From positions 554,310 to 618,309 of the forward strand of contig NZ_FZOC01000002.1 in assembly GCF_900188225.1 (NCBI RefSeq): a stretch of DNA of 64,000 bases. The letters are read 5' to 3'. The position numbers were made by a program, and so were the translations under genes. Below, one piece after another: positions 1-7,337 of this stretch (position 1 is its first letter; every line of letters begins with the position of its first letter). The notes below the pieces were generated by a model, which did not search any database, was not told the DNA's origin, and worked only from the letters and a program-made list of their open reading frames with translations. The DNA comes from Humidesulfovibrio mexicanus (GTDB lineage: Bacteria; Desulfobacterota; Desulfovibrionia; Desulfovibrionales; Desulfovibrionaceae).

Positions 1-624
1 CAGGCCGTGCAAGCCCGATACGCGGCCAAGGTGCGCGGGCTTCTGGCCCTGCCGTGGGCGCTGGGCTCTGACGGCAAGCCCGTGCCCTACCTCTTGCAGA
101 TTGCGCCGGATGCCTACCGGGAGTGGGCGGACTTCCATCGTGACGTTGAAGCGGAACTGCGCCCCGGTGGAGAGCTTGAGCTGATTGCCGATTGGGGCGG
201 CAAGTTGCACGGGGCCGCTGCCCGGCTTGTTGGGCTTCTGCATCTTGTGGAGCATGACGCCCCGCACCTGCACCCTATCGGCCTGGGCACCATGCAACAG
301 GCGCTTGGCCTCGCGGCGGTCCTCACGGAACACGCCAAGGCTGCTTTTGCCCTCATGGGGGCGGACCCGGACATTGAATGCGCAAAGCATATCCTGGCCT
401 GGATTGTGGACCGACACGTTGACGCATTCCAGGCACGGGAAGCCTTCCAGGCGGTGAAGGGCCGCTACTCCAAAATGGAGTTGGTCAAGGCTGGGCTCTC
501 CATCTTGGAGGAACGGGCGTACATCTTCCCGGCCCAGGTGCCAGCGCGTGAACCGGGCAAGGCTGGCCGCTCCCCTTCACCTGGCTACAGCGTCAACCCC
601 CTGGCCTTCGGGGGTGCCCAATGA
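1..624 (+). CDS. DUF3987-type element replication protein, C-terminal part
   Basis: The reading frame is open at the left edge, so only about 207 C-terminal residues are present. The segment resembles the C-terminal helical part of DUF3987 (YfjI-type) proteins, which in phages and satellites follow a primase or helicase core and probably act in element DNA replication. Alanine- and leucine-rich helices containing LHGAAARLVGLLHLVEH are typical of that region. The P-loop part would be to the left. Its stop overlaps the next start codon (ATGA). Family assignment rests on the overall look of the C-terminal part only. Confidence 0.6.
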   Translation, partial: QAVQARYAAKVRGLLALPWALGSDGKPVPYLLQIAPDAYREWADFHRDVEAELRPGGELELIADWGGKLHGAAARLVGLLHLVEHDAPHLHPIGLGTMQQALGLAAVLTEHAKAAFALMGADPDIECAKHILAWIVDRHVDAFQAREAFQAVKGRYSKMELVKAGLSILEERAYIFPAQVPAREPGKAGRSPSPGYSVNPLAFGGAQ

Positions 625-1025
625 GCTTGGCCGCCAAGTGGAAGAACAGAGCCAGCGGAGGCACTTGTGGGGATGAAGTTGTAAGCTCAATATTCCCAAT
701 ATCCTCAAAATACCCCCTCAAGCCTAATTCTGAGGATTGTGGGAATATTGAGCATAAGAATCCAACCCCAGGCTTGAGCATAGCCGGGGGGCCTTGGGGC
801 CTCCCCTGGCCGAAGCCGGAAGCCTTCCCTTTGGTGGTGCGGTCCGTGCCGTGGAAGTACGCCTGCCTTTGGGCAATCGTCTCCCACTTCGGCGCTGCGC
901 TCACCAGAGATGCCGGGGGCGGACTTACCCTTACCTGTCCGGCCACGATGCCCCAGGAAGCCGCACAGGCGGCAAGAGACGGCCTTGCGGAGTTGGCCGG
1001 GTACATCGGGGGGCGGCTGCAATGA
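621..1025 (+). CDS. hypothetical protein of the integrated element
   Basis: 134 residues, unrecognised. The start overlaps the upstream stop as ATGA and its own stop overlaps the next ATG in the same way, so the three genes are translationally coupled. The N-terminal third is encoded by a segment with a long imperfect inverted repeat (685-753) that is richer in A and T than its surroundings. The C-terminal half has an ordinary amphipathic composition (residues about 100-130, rich in Ala and ending in a short helix). The segment around the repeat looks inserted or fast evolving. No function is proposed. Confidence 0.55.
   Translation: MSLAAKWKNRASGGTCGDEVVSSIFPISSKYPLKPNSEDCGNIEHKNPTPGLSIAGGPWGLPWPKPEAFPLVVRSVPWKYACLWAIVSHFGAALTRDAGGGLTLTCPATMPQEAAQAARDGLAELAGYIGGRLQ
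685..753. repeat. 23-nt imperfect inverted repeat inside a coding region
   Basis: The arms 685-707 and 731-753 are complementary at 21 of 23 positions: 14 nt perfect (GCTCAATATTCCCA against TGGGAATATTGAGC), two mismatches, then 7 more perfect pairs. The loop is 23 nt. It lies within the hypothetical gene at 621-1025 and is not followed by a T-run, so it does not look like a terminator. It could be a replication or protein-binding site of the element, or a small palindromic insertion. Confidence 0.8.
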
Positions 1026-1492
1026 AGATCATCTGCGACAGCCGCGAACAACTGGCCTTCACCTTTGGCGGCTATGGCTGCGAGGTGCAGGCCGGGACGC
1101 TCACCACGGGCGACTACTCCCTTGCCGGGCTTGAGGACCGCTGCGCGGTGGAGCGCAAGAGCCTGGACGATCTGCTAGGCTGCCTAATTGGCGAAGGCAG
1201 GGAGCGTTTCGAGCGTGAGCTTGCCCGCGCCGCTGGCCTGGAATGCTTCGCCGTGGTGGTGGAAGCGTCCATGCAGGACATGGCAGAGGGCCGCTACCGT
1301 TCGCGCATGAAGCCCCACGCGGCGCTTCAATCGGTGCTGGCCTTCCAAGTACGCCACGGCTGCCCGTTTCTCTGGTGCGGCAATCGGACCGGGGCAGAGT
1401 ACGCAACCTATCACTTCCTGCGGCATTACCTGCGGGAGGCGTCCACCAGATACAAAAGCATCCTTGAGGCCCACGGGCCGCAGGCAGCATAG
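1022..1492 (+). CDS. ERCC4-domain nuclease
   Basis: 156 residues, a stand-alone nuclease domain of the ERCC4/XPF type. The core motif is visible in order: an N-terminal IICDSREQ strand, GDYSL at about residue 35, then AVERKSLDDLLG, which fits the family signature GDxnERKxxxD that binds metal in XPF/Mus81 nucleases. No helicase or HhH domain is attached. I chose the ATG at 1022 because it overlaps the upstream stop as ATGA and places the catalytic core at the N terminus. In element genomes such small ERCC4 proteins probably cut branched or flapped DNA in replication or recombination. That role is inferred. Confidence 0.8.
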   Translation: MKIICDSREQLAFTFGGYGCEVQAGTLTTGDYSLAGLEDRCAVERKSLDDLLGCLIGEGRERFERELARAAGLECFAVVVEASMQDMAEGRYRSRMKPHAALQSVLAFQVRHGCPFLWCGNRTGAEYATYHFLRHYLREASTRYKSILEAHGPQAA

Positions 1493-1503
1493 GAGCTACT
1501 GAC

Positions 1504-2019
1504 ATGGCGAAACGTAAGGCAAAAGAAAAGCCCACGGACAAGGCCCCGGTGAAGATGCGGGAAATGACCCCGGCGGAACAGGCCCGATATGAGGCGTACA
1601 AGGTGCGGAAGGCTGCAACACCTGAGCCCTTGAAGTATGAGGAGGGAGAAACACGGGACGGGGTGCGGCAGTTGGTCAACCGCCAAGACTATCCTGTTGG
1701 CTTTGAGGTGTCTGCCATGATGGCGGCAACTGGCACCGTGGACCTTGGGGCGGGTACGGGCCTGATTAATCAGGCAGGCAATGCCGTGCCCACGTATAGC
1801 GACCCGGTGAACCACGGGAACGATATCATTGCCAGAATGACAGACATAGCCCCTAGTGACGGCCTGGAAGGGATGCTAGCCGCCCAAATGGTGACATGCC
1901 ACAACGCTGCAATGGAGTGTATGCGCCGGGCTCACGTAGGTGGGCAGACCCCTGAGGGCCGCAAGCTCAATCTCACTTTTTGCGGACCGTTTTCTGCGCA
2001 CCTTCACGGCCCAGATTGA
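1504..2019 (+). CDS. phage-type conserved protein, frameshifted near its C terminus
   Basis: 171 residues in this frame. It starts with a Lys-rich tail (MAKRKAKEKP) and carries a conserved stretch with QMVTCHNAAMECMRRA and QTPEGRKLNL. In related prophage proteins that I recall, this is followed by a helix and then a KYRGKGQQKVTVEHVHVH segment. Here that segment is present but one frame over, from about 1983. The shift sits at a run of five T at 1977-1981: with four T the two parts read through. After the shift this frame adds only about a dozen unrelated residues. Either the gene is broken, or there is a base-calling error or frameshifting. Function unknown. Confidence 0.6.
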   Translation: MAKRKAKEKPTDKAPVKMREMTPAEQARYEAYKVRKAATPEPLKYEEGETRDGVRQLVNRQDYPVGFEVSAMMAATGTVDLGAGTGLINQAGNAVPTYSDPVNHGNDIIARMTDIAPSDGLEGMLAAQMVTCHNAAMECMRRAHVGGQTPEGRKLNLTFCGPFSAHLHGPD

Positions 2020-2293
2020 GGCCCTGGCGAAGTATCGGGGCAAGGGGCAGCAAAAGGTTACGGTGGAGCACGTCCACGTCCACCAGGGCGGCCAGGCCAT
2101 TGTCGGCAACGTGACAACCGGGGGAGGGGGGCATGGAACAGGAAATTACGGGACAACCTCAAACCAAGGTGCAATTGAGGCCGCCGGAGAATCAATCACG
2201 CTTCGATCTGCGGACGGTGCGGAAATGTGGGGCGCGCTGCAAGGGGACGGGGAAGCCGTGCCAGCAACCAGCCATGCCGAACGGGCGCTGTAA
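1983..2293 (+). pseudogene. out-of-frame C-terminal part of the 1504 gene
   Basis: This frame continues the protein that begins at 1504: ADRFLRTFTAQIEALAKYRG, then GKGQQKVTVEHVHVHQGGQA. The VEHVHVH segment is characteristic of the family, and no good start codon with a ribosome site precedes it. Removing one T from the run at 1977-1981 joins the parts into one protein. The last 50 or so residues overlap the next gene (2133 onward) in another frame and look low in information, so the ancestral stop may have been earlier. Confidence 0.55.
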
Positions 2294-2441
2294 GCTGCAT
2301 GGCGGCAAATCTCCCGGCCCGCCCAAGGGCAACCGCAACGCCTGGAAGCATGGGCGCTATTCGGCAGAGGCGATAGCGCACAGGCGAGAGTTGCGGGCCT
2401 TGCTGCGAGAGATGAAAGAGGCGGCTAGGCTGGTAGGGTAA
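2133..2441 (+). CDS. HGG-motif small phage-type protein
   Basis: 102 residues. The centre holds a cysteine-rich segment, CGARCKGTGKPCQQPAM and then GRCKLHGGKSPGP, followed by KGNRNAWKHGRYSAE. This C/HGG...KxGNxNAxKHG pattern is common in small proteins of prophages and integrated elements, often near terminase genes. The four cysteines and a histidine suggest a zinc knuckle. The C terminus is a charged helix. The ATG at 2133 lies within the preceding frame and has a G-rich stretch upstream as ribosome site. Exact role unknown. It is followed by a terminator, so it is the last gene of the element transcript. Confidence 0.7.
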   Translation: MEQEITGQPQTKVQLRPPENQSRFDLRTVRKCGARCKGTGKPCQQPAMPNGRCKLHGGKSPGPPKGNRNAWKHGRYSAEAIAHRRELRALLREMKEAARLVG

Positions 2442-2470
2442 GCAGGCCAGAGTTGAAACAACGATTGAGG

Positions 2471-2504
2471 GCCGCTCTCTGGAATGGAGGGCGGCTTTTC
2501 TTTT
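2471..2504 (+). terminator. rho-independent terminator of the element transcript
   Basis: GCCGCTCTC (2471-2479) pairs with GAGGGCGGC (2487-2495) with one G-T wobble and a 7-nt loop. TTTTCTTTT follows. Confidence 0.8.
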
Positions 2505-2522
2505 GCCCCTTCATTCTAGAAA

Positions 2523-2543
2523 GTGGCACAAAGGTGGCACAAA
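2523..2543. repeat. tandem 10-bp direct repeats near the attachment site
   Basis: GTGGCACAAA occurs at 2523-2532 and again at 2534-2543, one base apart, about 60 bp from the tRNA end. Short tandem direct repeats beside an attachment site are typical of integrase arm sites or excisionase sites. The assignment is inference. Confidence 0.5.
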
Positions 2544-2551
2544 CTCTGAGG

Positions 2552-2591
2552 ACAAAGAAAAAGGGCTTACAGATTTTCTCTGTAAGCCCTT
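2552..2591 (-). terminator. terminator of tRNA-Pro(GGG)
   Basis: On the minus strand AAGGGCTTACAG (2591-2580) and CTGTAAGCCCTT (2572-2561) form a perfect 12-bp stem with a 7-nt loop, followed by TTTCTTTGT. Confidence 0.85.
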
Positions 2592-2599
2592 GGGATTTC

Positions 2600-2676
2600 T
2601 GGTCGGGATGAGAGGAGTTGAACCTCCGGCCCCCTGAACCCCATTCAGGTGCGCTACCAGGCTGCGCTACATCCCG
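2600..2676 (-). tRNA. tRNA-Pro, anticodon GGG
   Basis: A 77-nt cloverleaf reads on the minus strand. The acceptor stem is CGGGATG with CATCCCG, the anticodon stem is CCTGA/TCAGG with loop ATGGGGT (anticodon GGG), the T-arm is GGAGG/CCTCT with loop TTCAACT, and CCA is encoded at the 3' end. Its 3' end faces the integrated element, so it is the probable attachment site. Confidence 0.95.
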
Positions 2677-2784
2677 ACGTGCGAGGAGGGCTTGTACCTC
2701 CGCAGGGGGAAGCTTGTCAACAAAAAGACTCAAAAAAAAATGCCGAGTTGCAACAATTGGGTCGACTGGCGGAAATTCCCATGG

Positions 2785-3879
2785 TTACGAGCGCAGGCAC
2801 GCCAGCAAGGCTGCAAAGGTGTGGTGCAGGTCGAAGCGCTCCTGCACCCGTTCGCGTCCGTGTTCACCAAGACGTTTCCGCAAGTTCTCGTCCTGAAGCA
2901 GGCGCAGCAGGTTTTCGGCCAGAGACTGCGCATTAGGGGGGCAGAGCAGTCCGGTTTTTTCGTGCTCCACCACTTCCGGCACGCTGCTGACCGAGAACGC
3001 AGCAACCGGCAGGCGCATGGTCATGGCTTCGGTCAGAACGAAGCCGAATCCTTCCCACAGCGAGGGCAGGGCAAAGATGTCCAGGCTGGCATGGAAGCTC
3101 TTCATGTCCTTTACGAAACCCAGGAACTGGACGCAGTCTTCCAGCCCCAGCGCGCGGGCTTGCGACTTGAGCTCCTGCTCCAAGTCCCCGCATCCGGCCA
3201 CCAGCACCCGGAATGGCGGGGCCTTGCCTTGCAGCAGCGCCGCCGCTTCAAGGAGCAGGTGCTGGCCCTTTTGGGGGGTCAGCCGCCCTGCCGTCCCGAT
3301 AACCAGTTCGCCGGGGCGGCGCGGGATGAGTGGCGTGCTGTGACGTGCGTCGAATTCCGCGACGTCGAATCCGTTATGGATGAGGTGGATGCGCGCGGCC
3401 GGAATGAGCGTCGGGTTGTGCTGCAAGACGCAGCGTCTGGTTTCCTCGGAATTGACGATGAGTTTGGTGAGCACATGGCGGTACAGCAAGCGGTTCAGGA
3501 GTCTGTCGCGCACGGGCACGGCGATTCCCCGGCGGTAGATGATGTCCCGCACGCCTGCCAGCCGTGCGGCGACCCCTCCGGCTTTCACGTCTCGGGGCAG
3601 GCACAGGAGCACCGCGTCAACCTGTTCTCGCCGGAAGAAGCGCACAAGTCCGGCCATGGCGATGGGGTTCAAAAAGCTTAGAGGGCCAAGGGTCGGCGTG
3701 TAGAGTTGGATGCCGGGCTGTCCTGCCGCGCGTCTGGCCAATTCGCTGCCACTGCCCGCCACCACGCAGACCCGAAGGCCCGCATCCCGCGCCAAAAGTG
3801 CGTTTTGAAGATGCCAGTGCTCCCCGCCGCCCCAGGGCATGTTGGTATTGAAGAAGCACACGGTTGTCAGCGGCTGCAT
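2785..3879 (-). CDS. glycosyltransferase family 4-like
   Basis: 364 residues, GT-B fold glycosyltransferase (GT4/Glycos_transf_1). The N-terminal domain starts with a strand and a glycine-rich loop (NTNMPWGGGEHWHL). The C-terminal half has the usual markers: GTAGRLTPQKGQHLLLEA at about 210, FLGFVKDM, and the sugar-nucleotide site ALPSLWEGFGFVLTEAM with the E-x7-E pair near 290. No membrane segment is seen, so it acts in the cytoplasm on a lipid-linked or protein acceptor. I chose the start MQPLTT because AAGGA lies upstream; the frame is open a further 13 codons. It stands alone, reading away from the next gene, and its substrate cannot be read from the sequence. Confidence 0.85.
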   Translation of the reverse strand: MQPLTTVCFFNTNMPWGGGEHWHLQNALLARDAGLRVCVVAGSGSELARRAAGQPGIQLYTPTLGPLSFLNPIAMAGLVRFFRREQVDAVLLCLPRDVKAGGVAARLAGVRDIIYRRGIAVPVRDRLLNRLLYRHVLTKLIVNSEETRRCVLQHNPTLIPAARIHLIHNGFDVAEFDARHSTPLIPRRPGELVIGTAGRLTPQKGQHLLLEAAALLQGKAPPFRVLVAGCGDLEQELKSQARALGLEDCVQFLGFVKDMKSFHASLDIFALPSLWEGFGFVLTEAMTMRLPVAAFSVSSVPEVVEHEKTGLLCPPNAQSLAENLLRLLQDENLRKRLGEHGRERVQERFDLHHTFAALLACLRS

Positions 3880-4002
3880 GGGGGGGATCCTTCTGGTTGC
3901 CTGCGGCTGCTGCCGCATGGCTGCGTGTCGGTGGTTGGCCCGGTCTGCGATTTCCTACAGCTTTGCATCGCTCCGGGCAAGAACCCGGTTTTGCCGGTCC
4001 GG

Positions 4003-4842
4003 ATGACACCGTTGCGCACGGCCGTCGAATGGCGTAGCGAAAGGGAATCAGCGCACGCAAAGTACAAAGAGGCGTACGTGGACCGATACCAATCCCTTGC
4101 AGTGGCCCTGGAATCCGAAGTGCTCTCCGAGATGGCGGGCACGTTTTTCGGTGCGCGCAAGGCTTTGGAAGATTTCAAGGACGACTTCATGTTTCGGGTC
4201 GAGGAACTCCGCTCCGCCGCGGCGAAGGTTCATTCGCGGGTGTTCTTCTTGCGTTCGCTTCTGCTTGGGGCGGAGGGCGAGGCCGCCTTGTTCGCCTCGC
4301 TCGGCCTTCCTCCGCAGTTTTCCGGGCTGCGCCCGGGGCCAGGCTTGGCGCCATGGCGGCCCGAACGGCTGCCGTGGGCCTTGTCGTCTTCCGGCCGCTA
4401 CGTCAAGCTGGTGGTTATGGCCTATGCCGAGGTGCGCCACGCGTGCGAGGTGTACATGCGGGGCGAATACGAGGACGATCCCGCGCACAAGGGGCGCAAA
4501 CGCATGGGCCTTCATTACGCCATGGTCGAGCAGATGGCCGCGCGTCTCAATCAAGGCGTCGAGAAGCTGAATGCCGACATGCCCCCTTCGGCCACTTTGC
4601 TGTACGCGCGCGGCATAAGCACCGTGGAGGCGCCGGGCCAGGGGGCCATCACCAACGCTTTGGGGGCGGAGAGCCTGGACAAGGGCTTGCAGTTTGAACC
4701 CGTTGACTTTGCCGCGCTTGACGTCTGGCGCGCGCCGACGCTTCCTGAGCCTGAGGAATGCGCACCCCGGCTTCGGAAGTTCGCCGCCGAATATTACTCC
4801 GCCCATTCGGATGAGCTACGCCGTGTGCTTGCGGCGCTGTAA
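4003..4842 (+). CDS. conserved hypothetical protein
   Basis: 279 residues, not recognised. The sequence is soluble and mostly helical, with a long charged N-terminal half (residues 10-80, many Glu, Arg and Lys) that could form a coiled coil, a central region rich in Pro, Gly and aromatic residues (QFSGLRPGPGLAPWRPERLP), and a helical C-terminal half with VEQMAARLNQGVEKLNADMPP. No signal peptide or metal motif is seen. The frame is open well upstream on the strand opposite the glycosyltransferase. ATG 4003 is the best start, though its ribosome site is weak. It converges with the DHH gene, with 8 nt between the stops. Confidence 0.6.
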   Translation: MTPLRTAVEWRSERESAHAKYKEAYVDRYQSLAVALESEVLSEMAGTFFGARKALEDFKDDFMFRVEELRSAAAKVHSRVFFLRSLLLGAEGEAALFASLGLPPQFSGLRPGPGLAPWRPERLPWALSSSGRYVKLVVMAYAEVRHACEVYMRGEYEDDPAHKGRKRMGLHYAMVEQMAARLNQGVEKLNADMPPSATLLYARGISTVEAPGQGAITNALGAESLDKGLQFEPVDFAALDVWRAPTLPEPEECAPRLRKFAAEYYSAHSDELRRVLAAL

Positions 4843-4850
4843 GCCGGTTG

Positions 4851-5768
4851 TCAGCCCGCCGCGATGATGCGTCCGCTGAGCTCCTCGATGACCTGCTCGG
4901 CGCGTTCCAACGGTATCTGGCAGGTGCCGACCTTGTCGTGGCCGCCCCCGCCGTACTCCAGCATGAGCCTGCCGACATTTGTCTTGCAATTGCGCTTGAG
5001 CACGCTGTGCCCGACGGTGATGACCACGTTCTGCCTGCGCACTCCCCACATGATCTGCATACTGATGTTGCACCGGAGGAAAAGGGTGTAGACGAGAAAA
5101 CGGTTGCCCGCGAAAATGATGTCTTCCCCGCGCAGATCGGTGAGGATGAGGTTCTCCCGTTGCGTGGACGTGCGCCGGAGCATTTCCAGAAACAGACGCG
5201 ATTGCTCCTCGTACACCCGCACGCGCTCCTCCACATCAGGAATCCGGAGGATGTCCTCGGCCTTCATCGTGCGGCAGTATTCGATCATGTCGAGCATGAG
5301 CTGGTAGTTGCTGACTCGGAAGTTTTTGAAGCGGCCCAGACCGGTTCTGGGATCCATGATGAAGCCAAGCAGAATCCAGCCTTTGGGGGCGGCGATTTCC
5401 TGGGGGGTGAGGGTGGCGCTGTCCACCTTGTCCACGGCCTCAAGCAGGGTGTGCAGGTGCCGGGACAGCGTGTTGTCGCCGTCGAAATGCTCCCAGATGA
5501 CATGCGCACAGCTCTTGTGGGGGCGGCTGGCGCCCTTCACCGGAACGGCCTTGCCCACGCGGGCCAGCTCGCTGGTGTGGTGGTCGAACCACATTCCGCA
5601 GCCAGGCACGTAGGGCACGTTGGCCAGAATGTCGTTTGCGGTGACCGAGATGAGCCCGTCCTGCAGGTCTTTGGGATGCGCGAAGAGAAAGTCGTCGATG
5701 AGCCCGAGCTCCTTGAGCAGCACGGAACAGACCAGGCCATCGAAATCCGATCGGGTCACCAGGCGCAT
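4851..5768 (-). CDS. DHH family phosphoesterase
   Basis: 305 residues. It has the DHH signature: RSDFDGLVCS at residues 5-14, FDHHTSE near 70, and a C-terminal DHHA1-type glycine motif GGGGHDKVGTCQ at about 270. These residues bind two manganese ions in exopolyphosphatases, pyrophosphatases and RecJ-like enzymes. There is no CBS or CBS-DRTGG domain, so it is closer to the short NrnA/exopolyphosphatase-like group than to family II pyrophosphatase. The product probably cleaves short oligonucleotides, cyclic dinucleotide products or polyphosphate. I chose MRLVTRSDFDG because AAGGAC lies 6 nt upstream; the frame is open nine codons further. Confidence 0.8.
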   Translation of the reverse strand: MRLVTRSDFDGLVCSVLLKELGLIDDFLFAHPKDLQDGLISVTANDILANVPYVPGCGMWFDHHTSELARVGKAVPVKGASRPHKSCAHVIWEHFDGDNTLSRHLHTLLEAVDKVDSATLTPQEIAAPKGWILLGFIMDPRTGLGRFKNFRVSNYQLMLDMIEYCRTMKAEDILRIPDVEERVRVYEEQSRLFLEMLRRTSTQRENLILTDLRGEDIIFAGNRFLVYTLFLRCNISMQIMWGVRRQNVVITVGHSVLKRNCKTNVGRLMLEYGGGGHDKVGTCQIPLERAEQVIEELSGRIIAAG

Positions 5769-5859
5769 GGGAAGTCCTTTGGCTTGTGGTGTCAACGGCG
5801 CATAACCGGCATTATTTAAAATAGCGCGCGGGCAAAGGCGCTGTCAACACGAAGGCGGA

Positions 5860-6579
5860 TCAGTGCGGCTGTTCCGGGTGCGGGTGTGCGTGGGCGTGCC
5901 AGTGCAGCTTGGCCGCTCCCTCCCTGACGAGACGGTTGGACTCGATGGTGTAAAACGTGTCCGACACGAGGTTCAGGAAGTCCCAGTCGTGGGATACCGT
6001 CAGCACCGCCGCATCGAGGTTCGCCAGAATGTCCACAAGGCGGAGCCGGGTTGCCGGATCAAGGCTGTTGGTGGGTTCGTCCAGCAACAGGGCCTTGGGT
6101 CGCATGGCCAGAACTCCAGCCAGCGTCACCAGCTTTTTCTCCCCCCCGGAGAGTCTGTGCGTGAGCCTGTCGCCGAAGCCGGAGAGCCCGACGAAATCCA
6201 AGGCCCAATTGGCCTCGCTGGCGGCTTCGGCGGGCGAAAGGCCCAGGTTGAGCGGGCCGAAGGCCACATCGTCCAGCACGGTGGGGAAGAGCAGTTGGTC
6301 ATCCGCGTTTTGCAGCAGAAGCCCCACCCCGCGCCTCAGTTCCATGAAGTCCGCCTCGGTGCGCATCGGGCGGCCCATGTAGAGCACTTCTCCCGTTGCG
6401 GCGGGAAGAAGGCCGGTCAAAATGGAGAGGAGCGTGGTCTTGCCGCATCCGTTGGGGCCGAAGAGCCCGACGCGTTGGCCGGACAATAGCGCAAAATCGA
6501 CCTCTTGCAGCACGCTGGCGCCGCCTGCGGCATACCCGAAGCCTATTCCGCGCAGGCCCAAAAGCGGAACATCAAACAC
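5860..6579 (-). CDS. nikO: nickel/cobalt ECF transporter ATPase
   Basis: 239 residues, the ATPase (A component) of an energy-coupling-factor transporter. Walker A GPNGCGKTT near residue 40, Q-loop LLLQNADDQ, signature LSGGEKK, Walker B LLLDEPTNSLD and switch SHDWD are all intact. The C terminus ends in a histidine string (HWHAHAHPHPEQPH), which suggests nickel or cobalt handling. I chose GTG 6579 because GGAGG lies 6 nt upstream; the ATG at 6600 would overlap nikQ by 29 nt and lacks a ribosome site. It overlaps the nikQ end by 8 nt and is the last gene of the nikKMLQO unit. Confidence 0.9.
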   Translation of the reverse strand: MFDVPLLGLRGIGFGYAAGGASVLQEVDFALLSGQRVGLFGPNGCGKTTLLSILTGLLPAATGEVLYMGRPMRTEADFMELRRGVGLLLQNADDQLLFPTVLDDVAFGPLNLGLSPAEAASEANWALDFVGLSGFGDRLTHRLSGGEKKLVTLAGVLAMRPKALLLDEPTNSLDPATRLRLVDILANLDAAVLTVSHDWDFLNLVSDTFYTIESNRLVREGAAKLHWHAHAHPHPEQPH

Positions 6580-7327
6580 CGAGCACCTCCAGAAATGCAA
6601 TGAACGCCGTGAGCGCGGCGCCGCCCGCCAGGAAACAGCGCTCCTTATTGCCCATGCGAAAGGTCCGCATGGTGGCGAACACGCCTGAAAAACCGCGCAG
6701 CAGCATGGCTCGGCGTGTCACTTCCGCCCGACGCATGGCCCCCACCAGCACCATGGCCAAAAGCGAGGCCAAGGTGCGGTAGGTGTGGGCGTCGCTTCGG
6801 GGGCGAAAGCCCCGCAGGCGCGCGGCCGTTGACAGGCGCAAGCGCTCGTCGTTGATGACGTGGATGAAGCGGTAGGTGAAGAGGAAGAGAAAAACAAGCT
6901 TGTCCGGCACGTGCAGCCTGTGCATGGCCTGCCCCAGGGACGCCGCGTCCGAGGTGGCGACAAGGGAAAGGAAGCAGAGCGAGATGGCGTTTGTCTTGAG
7001 GCTGATGAGGAGGCTGGCGGCAATCCCTTGGGCCGTTATGTCCAGCGGGCCGAAACGGGCCAAGGGTTCGCCCGGAGTGGTGAAGGGAAGAAAGACCCAG
7101 AGGAAGGCCACGAAGCCGTTGATGGTAAGCATTCTGCGCCAGAACGGCCGCCAGCGCAACCTGGCCCACACGACGAGGACCATCCCGGCGCAGAGTCCGA
7201 GCACTGGCCCTCGCCAGCCGGTGCATACGGCCAGGGTGCAGGCCAGGGCGACCGCCAGCGCCAGCTTGGCGCGCGGATCGGCGCGGTGCAGAAAGCTGCT
7301 GCCTTCGGCGAAGGGTTCATCGATCAT
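6572..7327 (-). CDS. nikQ: nickel/cobalt ECF transporter transmembrane T component
   Basis: 251 residues with four or more hydrophobic segments (about 22-60, 80-100, 115-145 and near the C terminus). The cytoplasmic coupling region contains RAMLLRGFSG, the Ala-Arg-Gly type motif (ARG) of CbiQ/NikQ proteins that docks on the ATPase, and ARLRGFRPR as a second such site. It couples ATP hydrolysis by NikO to metal uptake by NikM. The start MIDEPFAEGS is chosen because family members begin just before this sequence; the frame is open 19 codons further, into nikL. Confidence 0.88.
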   Translation of the reverse strand: MIDEPFAEGSSFLHRADPRAKLALAVALACTLAVCTGWRGPVLGLCAGMVLVVWARLRWRPFWRRMLTINGFVAFLWVFLPFTTPGEPLARFGPLDITAQGIAASLLISLKTNAISLCFLSLVATSDAASLGQAMHRLHVPDKLVFLFLFTYRFIHVINDERLRLSTAARLRGFRPRSDAHTYRTLASLLAMVLVGAMRRAEVTRRAMLLRGFSGVFATMRTFRMGNKERCFLAGGAALTAFIAFLEVLGV

Positions 7328-7337
7328 GCTGGCGTCG

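Larger units (their letters stand above)
1..2600. mobile_element. right end of an integrated element at tRNA-Pro
   Basis: All genes from the left edge to 2441 are of phage or satellite type: a DUF3987 protein, an ERCC4 nuclease, a phage-type conserved protein and an HGG-motif protein, read left to right with short overlaps. The run stops just before the 3' end of a tRNA-Pro gene that reads leftwards, the normal place for a tyrosine-recombinase element to insert. No integrase is in view, so the other end and the integrase must lie to the left. The boundary at the tRNA end is inferred, since the second attachment site is outside the window. Confidence 0.6.

Noticed and set aside
1977-1981. Programmed +1 frameshift of release-factor type
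   Set aside because: The site lacks a stop codon in the slip position and an upstream Shine-Dalgarno-like stimulator. A mutation or read error is simpler.
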